Assembly: GCA_022712735.1 (NCBI GenBank)
Contig: JAFLKA010000343.1
Span: 1 to 6,077 of the forward strand
Reading direction: 5' to 3'
Origin: Marinosulfonomonas sp.
GTDB taxonomy: Bacteria; Pseudomonadota; Alphaproteobacteria; Rhodobacterales; Rhodobacteraceae
DNA length: 6,077 bases
Part shown: piece after piece, positions 1 to 4,981 of the stretch
Numbering within the stretch: position 1 is the first letter of the stretch
How the letters are laid out: each line of letters begins with the position of its first letter
Translations under genes and position numbers: made by a program
The notes under the pieces: model-generated
What the model was told of the DNA's origin: nothing
The model's database searches: none
The model's input: only the letters and a program-made list of their open reading frames with translations

Positions 1-55
1 CCCGAGGGCCAACGATCACATCAATCTCACTGATAAACTCCGCTGAGTACTCCAT
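1..55 (-). CDS. tnpA: IS66-family accessory transposition protein TnpA (OrfA), N-terminal fragment at window edge
   Basis: Only the first 18 residues are in the window (MEYSAEFISEIDVIVGPR). They match my recollection of the start of IS66-family OrfA proteins, which continue with an Arg-rich stretch and a helix-turn-helix domain. The ATG at 55-53 has a strong ribosome binding site, AAAGGAG, seven bases upstream, which fixes the start. In IS66 elements OrfA works with TnpB (OrfB) and the DDE transposase TnpC, and all three would lie to the left of this window. The frame is open to the window edge, so it is cut by the window and not visibly broken. The call is recognition from a short stretch and could not be tested against a database. 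Confidence 0.6.
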   Translation of the reverse strand, partial: MEYSAEFISEIDVIVGPR

Positions 56-140
56 GGAGAAACTCCTTTCCAAACTACAGGAAAGAACTGAATCGCAGAT
101 CGCTACCTCAAGCGTAAGGTGGGTACGGGACAACGCTTAC
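1..140 (-). mobile_element. End of an IS66-family insertion sequence (partial, runs off left edge)
   Basis: Read on the minus strand the element begins at 140 with GTAAGCGTTGTCCCGTACCC. The GTAA(GCG) start is typical of IS66-family terminal inverted repeats. The first transposition gene (tnpA/orfA) starts about 85 bp inside, as expected. The boundary is sharp: an IS481-type transposase reading frame is intact up to base 141 and changes to unrelated sequence at 140, so this element inserted into that gene. IS66 elements normally make 8-bp target duplications. CTTCAAAC at 141-148 would be the right copy, but the left copy lies outside the window and cannot be checked. The family call rests on the end sequence and the start of the first protein. 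Confidence 0.75.
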
Positions 141-302
141 CTTCAAACCAGCTTCACCAAACTTCTGATAGGCATCGCGCCATCTGTAAAAGCTGGACTT
201 GCCCACGCCAAAATATCGACATGCCTTGCGGGCATTCCCGATCTTCTCGGCGTGCTGCAGAACTCTAAGCTTTCGCTGAATCTCTCGTTCTTCGTTTGGC
301 AT
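141..302 (-). pseudogene. IS481-type transposase, 5' fragment interrupted by the IS66 element
   Basis: The 54 residues from 302 to 141 start MPNEEREIQRKLRVLQHAEK. They form a helix-turn-helix DNA-binding domain (roughly residues 18-45, with GNARKACRYFGVGKSSFYRW as the core) that begins IS481-family transposases. The DDE catalytic domain that should follow is absent. After Lys54 the frame enters the IS66 end and reads ten foreign residues to a stop at 108-110. I chose the ATG at 302 because GGAGGAAG lies seven bases upstream. A GTG at 317 in the same frame overlaps that site and is unlikely to be used. A lone HTH fragment could in principle still bind IS ends, but the gene cannot make an active transposase. 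Confidence 0.8.
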
Positions 303-368
303 CAAAACTTCCTCCACCCTGATTCAGGGAATTTATAGGAAGTGTCCCGAGAGTCCGTACATATCTAC

Positions 369-392
369 ACCAAATACTCTGACGACGGACAC
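369..392. repeat. 24-bp direct repeat, copy 1 (IS-end-like)
   Basis: Positions 369-392 and 495-518 carry the same 24-bp sequence in the same orientation, with one mismatch (T at 375, A at 501). The shared core is ACTCTGACGACGGACAC. The spacing is exactly 126 bp. Read on the minus strand both start GTGTCCGTCGTCAGAGT. This copy sits about 65 bp upstream of the IS481-type transposase ribosome binding site, where an element end would be expected. Confidence 0.8.
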
Positions 393-494
393 CTCCACAC
401 ACGCTTGCGGTGGCACTGAAGTCCAGTCAAATTGACACGAACGGCCCTTTGCTGACATCTATCACTCCATTGAGTGCTGCGTTGCGGCTCTGGA
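393..494. other. Spacer between the direct repeats; unidentified, probably IS debris
   Basis: These 102 bp lie between the two repeat copies and hold no convincing gene. The open frame that crosses them on the minus strand is formed by joining dsbA remnant, repeats and spacer. The segment contains a small perfect hairpin, CACTC-CATT-GAGTG at 463-476. The stretch AGTCCAGTCAAATTGACACG at 420-439 resembles the TTTGACTGG-type repeats found in some IS21-like ends, but this is a weak resemblance only. It may be a fragment of another element trapped between two IS481-type ends. Confidence 0.3.
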
Positions 495-518
495 ACCAAA
501 AACTCTGACGACGGACAC
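495..518. repeat. 24-bp direct repeat, copy 2 (IS-end-like), at the dsbA junction
   Basis: Second copy of the 24-bp sequence at 369-392, with a single difference at 501. Its outer edge coincides with the point where DsbA-family coding similarity stops (518), so it marks the boundary where a mobile element entered the dsbA-like gene. On the minus strand the element would begin with TGTCCGTC at 517. Confidence 0.8.
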
Positions 519-675
519 TGAATAATTACCAGGGCTTCCATGATGATGTCGGGATTTTCGAGGATTGCCTCGTAAACCAACTCTTTAACCCTAGCCTCAC
601 TCAGATCTTGGGCGAAAGATGTGTGGGGACGGTCATGAGCACCGCGGCGAAAATAGCCTTACCCGCATTGTTCAT
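518..675 (-). pseudogene. DsbA-family thiol-disulfide oxidoreductase, 5' remnant (frameshifted and cut by IS)
   Basis: The reading starts at an ATG (675-673) that overlaps the stop of the upstream cytochrome gene as ATGA. It gives a signal-peptide-like start, MNNAGKAIFAAVLMTVP. That frame ends at a TGA (603-601). From about base 620 a different frame (shifted by two) reads SFAQDLSEARVKELVYEAIL and on to ENPDIIMEALVIIQ. This is the helical N-terminal extension seen in many alphaproteobacterial DsbA-family proteins just before the thioredoxin fold. A frameshift near 620-630, in a CACACA-like run, would rejoin the two. Similarity stops at 518 where IS sequence begins, so the catalytic CxxC domain is missing altogether. 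Such proteins handle thiols or supply cytochrome maturation and copper-stress functions in the periplasm. Here the function is lost unless a second copy exists elsewhere. Confidence 0.7.
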
Positions 676-1154
676 TGATTTGCTGCTTTCTGCAGGCGTT
701 CTGCCTCGCTTCGTGTGGCTTGAAGTTCTTGTTGTCGCGCGGGCCATGTGGATTTGATATAGGCAAGAATATCCCAAATCTGCTGGTCGCTCAGTTGCTC
801 GGAAAAACCCGGCATGCCGCTGTTAAAGTCGATGCCTTGGCTCGCAAGCGATTCTTTGCCACCGAGTTTGGTATAATTGAACAGCAACCCTTCCCCGTGA
901 TGCCAGGTGTGGCCGGTTTCATCATGGGGCGGGGCTGGCAGGAGGCCATCTTCTTTTGTGGATCGCCAGTCAGGTTCCCCTTCCAGGTTCGTACCATGGC
1001 ACGATGCGCAGTTTTCCTGATACAGAACCTGCCCCGCAACTGCATCATCATTGCGGGTTTCTTCCATTGCTGTTTGGGCCGATGGTGTAAGCACAGTCCA
1101 GCCCAAAGTGATAATTGCGCCCAACCCTGTTATTGCGACAATAGATTTGTTCAT
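672..1154 (-). CDS. Monoheme c-type cytochrome (class I) following the multicopper oxidase
   Basis: A 160-residue exported cytochrome. Residues 5-25 are a hydrophobic signal peptide or N-terminal anchor. The heme-binding motif CASCH has C49, C52 and H53, and GMPGF at 113-117 gives M114 as the likely distal iron ligand. A His-rich segment, GHTWHHGEG (H82, H85, H86), lies between them. The C-terminal part (IWDILAYIKSTWP, then a charged helix) is the usual last cytochrome helix with an extension. I started it at the ATG of MNKSIVAITG. AAAGGTG lies upstream and the ATG overlaps the oxidase stop as ATGA, which points to coupled translation. Longer in-frame starts lie inside the oxidase gene. The PPHDETGHTWHH pattern is one I associate with cytochromes beside multicopper oxidases in copper clusters. 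The likely role is accepting or delivering electrons in the periplasm. The partner is inferred from position only. Confidence 0.9.
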   Translation of the reverse strand: MNKSIVAITGLGAIITLGWTVLTPSAQTAMEETRNDDAVAGQVLYQENCASCHGTNLEGEPDWRSTKEDGLLPAPPHDETGHTWHHGEGLLFNYTKLGGKESLASQGIDFNSGMPGFSEQLSDQQIWDILAYIKSTWPARQQELQATRSEAERLQKAANQ

Positions 1155-2545
1155 GTGTTCACCTTTAGCCAGGTCATCATGCCGGAATCTGCGTGTGACA
1201 GCATGTGACAATGAAAAAGCCAATCCCCCGGGTTGTTCGCCATAAAGGCAATTTCCCGGGTATCACCACCAAATGTTAGTAGCGTATCACGCAGTGGCCC
1301 AAGTGTGCCGTCTTTCAGCACTTCGCGAAAGTGCATGCCATGCAGGTGCATCGCGTGAGGGAAAACCGTGTCGTTGAATATCTCCAAACGAACGGTTTGA
1401 CCAAGGTCTGCTTCCAGCAAGGGGGTTTCGGTCATGCCGATAATCCCGTTAAAAGCCCAGAACTGGTTGGCCTGAACCAGGCTTTGGAAGGTTTTACGCT
1501 CGCCTTGCAGAATAGCGGCGTCCAATGACCCCATCGCGCCGCCGGCCATGTTCAAACGGGAGCGCAGGGCACCCTCCAGACCTGTAACTTCCTGATCGGG
1601 GTTGGGGGGCAGCGGTAGCGGCATTCCCCTTCGCGTCCGCGTGCCCAAAGCAAGCACGGAAAACGCGACCTGTGAGACCCTTTTTTCATCATCAATGCGC
1701 AGCAAATGCGCGCTTTCCCCCACATCAGCGGTCACATCAACAAACAGATCAATGCGCTGCCCAGGGGCCAGCAGCAACTCTTTCGTTACGGGCTGCGGTG
1801 TCGGCAATAGCATCCCGTCCAAAGCAACGATCCAGCCCTCAAGGCCCGCCAGTTTCAAAACGAAAATCCGCGCATTGGCGGCATTGATTAGTCTTAAACG
1901 CAGTCGTTCATTTTGAACCACTGGCAACGAGAGCTGGTAACGCCCGTTGGTGGCCACAAAATTACCGCGACGCCCCGCATGGCTGCGATCATGGCGCGAG
2001 GTGAATTCAGGATCAATCTGCGCTGTGTCCGGATTAAGCAGCCAGTCATCCAGAACCAGAACCTCTTCGCGGTCCACATCTGCGGCATCGGCTTCCTCAA
2101 CTATCAAGGCACCATAAAGCCCGCGCGCAACCTGTTCCGTTGAGCGGTTATGCGCGTGATACCAATATGTTCCAGCGTCCGGAACCTGGAAATCATAGTC
2201 AAAATTGGCCCCGATGGCGACAGCTTCTTGCGTCAGGCCAGCCACACCATCCATCGCATTATCACTGCGGATGCCATGCCAATGGATCGATGTCGCTTGC
2301 GGTAAGTTGTTTTGCAATGTGCGCTGCACGCGTTGCCCCTGAGGCAAACGGATTTCAGGGCCCGGCATTCGCCCGTCATAGCCCCAAATTTCTGTTTGAG
2401 GATAGCTGGGCGGTGCCAGTTGAACATCCGCCACCCGTGCTTCAATGGGCAAATACGCCCCGTTGGCGGCAAGCAGGTTTTGCGGAAGCCCGGCCATAGC
2501 ACTGGCTGCGGCTGTTCCTAAAAAATGTCGTCTTGAAAGCATCAT
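1151..2545 (-). CDS. Tat-exported multicopper oxidase (CueO/CopA-like)
   Basis: A 464-residue three-cupredoxin-domain oxidase. The start, MMLSRRHFLG, is a twin-arginine signal (SRRxFL) with likely cleavage near residue 27, so it is exported folded with copper. All four copper motifs are present: HWHG (H88, H90), HAH (H130, H132), HAMHLHG (H397, H400, H402) and HCHMLSHADSGM (H445, C446, H447, H451, M456). The type 1 copper ligands are H397, C446, H451 and M456, with the same C+5 and C+10 spacing as CueO. The other eight His form the trinuclear oxygen-reducing centre. Enzymes of this family oxidise Cu(I), other metals or phenols. Unlike E. coli CueO I see no long Met-rich insertion in domain 3, only NMAGGAMG near 332-339. 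The ATG at 2545 follows AGGGAAAG. A second in-frame ATG at 2542 is an alternative. The stop overlaps the next cytochrome gene as ATGA. The exact substrate cannot be read from sequence. Confidence 0.93.
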   Translation of the reverse strand: MMLSRRHFLGTAAASAMAGLPQNLLAANGAYLPIEARVADVQLAPPSYPQTEIWGYDGRMPGPEIRLPQGQRVQRTLQNNLPQATSIHWHGIRSDNAMDGVAGLTQEAVAIGANFDYDFQVPDAGTYWYHAHNRSTEQVARGLYGALIVEEADAADVDREEVLVLDDWLLNPDTAQIDPEFTSRHDRSHAGRRGNFVATNGRYQLSLPVVQNERLRLRLINAANARIFVLKLAGLEGWIVALDGMLLPTPQPVTKELLLAPGQRIDLFVDVTADVGESAHLLRIDDEKRVSQVAFSVLALGTRTRRGMPLPLPPNPDQEVTGLEGALRSRLNMAGGAMGSLDAAILQGERKTFQSLVQANQFWAFNGIIGMTETPLLEADLGQTVRLEIFNDTVFPHAMHLHGMHFREVLKDGTLGPLRDTLLTFGGDTREIAFMANNPGDWLFHCHMLSHADSGMMTWLKVNT

Positions 2546-2560
2546 TCATTCTTTCCCTAT

Positions 2561-2589
2561 CGGGCTGGGCAAAAGATATGCCCAGCCCG
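2561..2589 (-). promoter_or_regulatory. Perfect 10-bp hairpin between diheme cytochrome and oxidase genes
   Basis: CGGGCTGGGC at 2561-2570 and GCCCAGCCCG at 2580-2589 are perfect complements around a 9-base loop. The hairpin lies in the 48-bp gap, directly before the oxidase ribosome binding site (AGGGAAAG on the minus strand). No U-run follows the stem in the transcribed direction, so it is not a standard Rho-independent terminator. It more likely stabilises the upstream mRNA, marks a processing site, or tunes expression of the oxidase relative to the upstream genes. Confidence 0.55.
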
Positions 2590-2593
2590 GATT

Positions 2594-3493
2594 TCAACCA
2601 CCCTCGTGATCATCCAGCAGATATATAGCCATGGCTTTTCGATCTTCTTCACTCAGGAATTTTGTCCCTTGCAGAACGACTTCTCCCATTGTGCCGCCAA
2701 AGGCATCGCCTGACGGGGTAATCCCTGTTTTCAGGGCGTAGGCCAGATTACCGACATCCCACCCTCGCATTTCTAGCGTATCTTTGTTTATTGCAGGTGA
2801 TTTTCCGCCGCCGGGCAATCTGTCATTTCCTTGAAAATGCTTGGTATCGGTTTCTCGTGCGCCGGCAAAATTGCGCCCCGTGTGGCAAGCTGCGCAATGC
2901 GCGGCCCCCTCGACCAGCAACCGCCCTCGGTTCCACAACACGCCATTTTCAGGAACCGGATCCGTGCGGGGTTCTTCCAGAAATGCTGCGCGCCAATATT
3001 TCAAACCCCAACGCTGATTGAACGGAAACGGGGTTTCGTGATCCGGTGCTGCTATCGCAACCGGTGGCACAGTTTGAAAGGCCGCCCAAAGGTCTGCGAT
3101 ATCCTGATCCGTAAAGTTTGAATAGAACGGATAGGTGAAGGTTGGATAATATGGCTCACCTTCGGGGGATACACCTTGCCGGACTGCTTGGGCAAAGTTT
3201 TCAATGCTCCAGTCCCCGATTCCGTGGATAGGATCAGTTGTCAGATTGGGCGGATAGAACGTCCCGAAATCTGTCTTTAGAGGTGCGCCGCCTGCCAGAG
3301 GTACACCCCCGCTTTCAAAATTCGTGTGGCAGGCAATACAGCCACTTGCGCGCGCCAGATAGGCACCACGATTGACATCGCCTGCGAGGGCTATCTTTTG
3401 TGGGATTTGGCCAATCCGCCATACCATCGACGCTGCTACAACGACACCACCAAAAACGGCAGCGGTCAAAATTCCTGTATATATTTTCCGCAT
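2594..3493 (-). CDS. Membrane-anchored diheme cytochrome c
   Basis: A 299-residue protein. A hydrophobic segment at about residues 5-25 is followed by WRIGQIPQK, with no obvious cleavage site, so it is probably anchored in the inner membrane facing the periplasm. Two cytochrome domains follow: CIACH (C52, C55, H56) and CAACH (C200, C203, H204). The PPNLTTDP..GIGDW segment and the second-domain GGTMGEVV (distal ligand M269) are typical of diheme cytochrome subunits related to those of gluconate/alcohol dehydrogenases and similar electron-transfer proteins. No dehydrogenase subunit is nearby. Domain 1 has no Met at all between residues 57 and 199, so its heme must use another axial ligand or none. 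The ATG at 3493 lies two bases after the cytochrome c' stop. GAGG upstream is the likely ribosome binding site, and longer in-frame starts lie inside the upstream gene. A likely role is passing electrons between periplasmic partners and the membrane chain. Confidence 0.88.
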   Translation of the reverse strand: MRKIYTGILTAAVFGGVVVAASMVWRIGQIPQKIALAGDVNRGAYLARASGCIACHTNFESGGVPLAGGAPLKTDFGTFYPPNLTTDPIHGIGDWSIENFAQAVRQGVSPEGEPYYPTFTYPFYSNFTDQDIADLWAAFQTVPPVAIAAPDHETPFPFNQRWGLKYWRAAFLEEPRTDPVPENGVLWNRGRLLVEGAAHCAACHTGRNFAGARETDTKHFQGNDRLPGGGKSPAINKDTLEMRGWDVGNLAYALKTGITPSGDAFGGTMGEVVLQGTKFLSEEDRKAMAIYLLDDHEGG

Positions 3494-3495
3494 TG

Positions 3496-4068
3496 CTACT
3501 TGGCCTCGGCCCGGAATTTTGTGTGGCAAGCCGAGCATGTTTGACTGACCATTGCGAAAACACCGTCTGCCGACATCTCGGAAAGTTCCTCCAGACCCAT
3601 TGAGCTGGCCATCATTGGAGCGGTGCCACCCATCATAGTGCTGCCACCGCCCATCATGGAGCCAGTGTCAGTTTGCACCCCGTTCGACATCATCAAACCA
3701 TTGCCGGCTGCCAGCGACAGCCCCTCTGAATAAAGGTGCAATTGTTCTGCCAGCGCACTAAACTCTTCCCAATCCTGCCACACGGTTTCCTTGGCTTCTG
3801 ACGGCATACCGCCACTGCCGATCGGGAAAAGTTTTGTCAGCGATGCTCCTGCGTGTACCCGTATGGTTTCTGCCCCCTTGCGCACGGCTTCAGCATCATA
3901 GCTGCCTTCTCCCCGCATCATTGGGGCCAGAGCCTTTATAGTTTTGCCCAAAGCCGACATTCCATCCATACGTTCTTTGACGATGCCGGTTGCGCCACCA
4001 TGTGCAAAGGCTGTGGCTGCAATCGCGCTTACCACTATTGCACCCAATACAATTTTCTTAGGTTTCAT
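3496..4068 (-). CDS. Cytochrome c' / c-556 family protein with Met-rich insertion
   Basis: A 190-residue exported protein. The signal peptide covers residues 1-22 (ending AFA), leaving HGG at the mature N-terminus. The body is the four-helix cytochrome c' type: GIVKERMDGM (M34 or M37 could be the distal ligand, as in low-spin c-556) in helix A, and the heme motif near the C-terminus, CSACH (C178, C181, H182), followed by FRAEAK. Between helices C and D, residues 122-158 form a Gly/Ser-rich loop with four Met-Met pairs (126-127, 138-139, 145-146, 152-153) plus M157. Ordinary members are nearer 150 residues and I do not expect this insertion in them. Met-rich loops bind Cu(I) in periplasmic copper proteins, so a copper-handling role is inferred. 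The ATG at 4068 has AGGACT about six bases upstream, and that site is predicted to be buried in a hairpin. Confidence 0.88.
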   Translation of the reverse strand: MKPKKIVLGAIVVSAIAATAFAHGGATGIVKERMDGMSALGKTIKALAPMMRGEGSYDAEAVRKGAETIRVHAGASLTKLFPIGSGGMPSEAKETVWQDWEEFSALAEQLHLYSEGLSLAAGNGLMMSNGVQTDTGSMMGGGSTMMGGTAPMMASSMGLEELSEMSADGVFAMVSQTCSACHTKFRAEAK

Positions 4069-4074
4069 TACTCA

Positions 4075-4123
4075 AGTCCTTACATTTCCTGTTTTGAAGA
4101 CGAACTAAACTCAGGAAAGGACT
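4075..4123 (-). promoter_or_regulatory. Hairpin sequestering the cytochrome c' ribosome binding site
   Basis: On the minus strand AGTCCTTTCCTG (4123-4112) can pair with CAGGAA (4091-4086) and AGGACT (4080-4075). This gives a 12-bp stem with a five-base bulge and a 20-base loop. The 3' arm contains the ribosome binding site of the cytochrome c' gene. The 5' arm is made of the last three codons and stop of the upstream small-protein gene. Ribosomes finishing that gene would open the stem, so this looks like a translational coupling device. The pairing is visible in the sequence; the function is inferred. Confidence 0.45.
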
Positions 4124-4470
4124 CGTGGCGGGGGTGGATCAAAGGACAGCAACCAGCCAGTGCGAAGGGTGGTATAAAAGTGAACGGATACATCGAAGCT
4201 GGTCGTTTTGGATAAGATGCCCGATGTGATCAGGGAAGCTATCTGTGTTGAACAATCCTGACCGGAATTCGAATGGCAATGGCTGCTGGTTTTAGATGGT
4301 TCATTCACGTGGCCTGTATCTACATATGCCGTACTATCAGTTGAAATGGCTATCGGGTCTGCGTTGCCATGTGCATTGGCAATTTCGGGAAACACAGCAA
4401 CAGCCATCAGGGCGAACAAGAAGGTCACCAGAATAGAAAGCCCGCGTTTTTTTACCCAACCAAACAACAT
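4111..4470 (-). CDS. Small exported Cys/His-containing protein of unknown function
   Basis: About 119 residues; I do not recognise a named family. A long signal peptide (KKR then a hydrophobic run, ending ANA near residue 33) leaves a mature protein beginning HGNADP. The mature part has a possible metal-binding patch, SSHCHSNSGQDC (His-Cys-His plus a Cys eight residues later), and a C-terminal tail DPPPPRVLS. Small exported proteins with a His/Cys patch and a Pro-rich tail occur in metal-resistance operons (compare DUF2946/CopL-like or CzcI-like proteins), so a metal-binding or regulatory role is possible but not shown. The ATG at 4470 overlaps the previous stop as TGATG. A TTG at 4473 is an alternative. 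AAGGAAAA lies about 14 bases upstream. The end of the gene forms one arm of the hairpin before the cytochrome c' gene, so this gene's translation may control the next one. Confidence 0.75.
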   Translation of the reverse strand: MLFGWVKKRGLSILVTFLFALMAVAVFPEIANAHGNADPIAISTDSTAYVDTGHVNEPSKTSSHCHSNSGQDCSTQIASLITSGILSKTTSFDVSVHFYTTLRTGWLLSFDPPPPRVLS

Positions 4471-4928
4471 CAATTAATACCGTTTTCCTTTTGTAGTTCA
4501 CGAACATACCGGGCGATATATTTCACATCCGCATTGGTCAGGCCCTCAACCGGCGGCATATTTCCGAATTTCCAGTGATGCGATCTTACGCCATTTTGGG
4601 CGGCAAGAACAAACGCCATATCTGAATGGTGGTTGGGCTCATAGATTTTATGAACCAAAGGTGGGGCAACACCATTTTGGCCCGCCGCATTTTCACCATG
4701 ACAGGCGGCGCATTTTGCCTCAAACGCACGTTTTCCGATCTGCGCATTCGGCGACAACTCGGCCGGAAGAGTAACCGTTACAATCGGGTCACCCTGGGCG
4801 ACCGATATTGTGTCAGGCGGAGTCATTGAATGACCTTGCGCAGCTTGCTGAGGCTCGGATTGCAGAAAGGTGAACGCAATGGCTGCAATCACCACAGATC
4901 CAAGACCGAATACGACTTTATTGTTCAT
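4470..4928 (-). CDS. Monoheme c-type cytochrome (class I)
   Basis: A 152-residue exported or N-terminally anchored protein. Residues 4-22 are hydrophobic, with no clear cleavage site, followed by a polar linker to about residue 60. The heme motif CAACHG has C73, C76 and H77, and FGNMPP gives M124 as the distal ligand. Between them are two His-His pairs, NHHSDM (H100, H101) and RSHHWKFG (H117, H118). The last helix is DVKYIARYVRELQ. The APPLVHKIYEPNHHSD...HHWKFGNMPP pattern resembles cytochromes I associate with alphaproteobacterial metal-resistance clusters. It differs from the cytochrome after the oxidase, so the two are not recent duplicates. It lies 53 bp after the L,D-transpeptidase gene and its stop overlaps the next start as TGATG. 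The ribosome binding site is weak (GAGCAG), so expression may depend on the upstream gene. Confidence 0.9.
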   Translation of the reverse strand: MNNKVVFGLGSVVIAAIAFTFLQSEPQQAAQGHSMTPPDTISVAQGDPIVTVTLPAELSPNAQIGKRAFEAKCAACHGENAAGQNGVAPPLVHKIYEPNHHSDMAFVLAAQNGVRSHHWKFGNMPPVEGLTNADVKYIARYVRELQKENGIN

Positions 4929-4981
4929 TTACACTGCTCGATTTATTGGCGTTTCTGGGCTGGTGAACACAGGCAGGATTG

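Larger units (their letters stand above)
141..392 (-). mobile_element. Remnant of an IS481-type insertion sequence (5' end only)
   Basis: This stretch holds the IS481-type transposase start plus about 90 bp upstream of it. On the minus strand it appears to begin at 391 with TGTCCGTCGTCAGAGT, and a TGT start fits the general TG..CA form of IS481 ends. Bases 343-392 form an imperfect inverted repeat: GTGTCC at 343-348 pairs with GGACAC at 387-392, and GAGAGT/ACTCT pair inside it. This could be the element's end and transposase-binding region. The far end of the element was separated by the IS66 insertion at 140/141 and is not visible. The exact outer boundary is uncertain because a second copy of the same end-like sequence occurs at 495-518. 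Confidence 0.5.

Noticed and set aside
54..338. Plus-strand open frame of 94 codons across the left edge
   Set aside because: It crosses the IS66/IS481 junction and is antisense to both transposition genes, so it is a chance frame.
365..580. Minus-strand open frame of 71 codons spanning the dsbA remnant and IS repeats
   Set aside because: Only its first part (ENPDIIMEALVIIQ) is a real protein remnant. The rest is translation through IS-end repeats and spacer, so it was not called as a gene.
675..1208. Long plus-strand open frame of 177 codons opposite the distal cytochrome gene
   Set aside because: It lies almost exactly opposite a cytochrome with a clear heme motif and ATGA coupling. Its translation is Cys/Phe-rich with no recognisable domain, so it is an antisense shadow.
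2140..2499. Plus-strand open frame opposite the multicopper oxidase
   Set aside because: It is antisense to conserved copper-binding motifs, has no recognisable domain and its sequence is what the complement of the oxidase gene would give.
3600..3670. Short repeated CCATCAT-type DNA motifs
   Set aside because: They are the codons of the repeated Met-Met and Gly residues in the cytochrome c' loop, not a separate DNA repeat or CRISPR.
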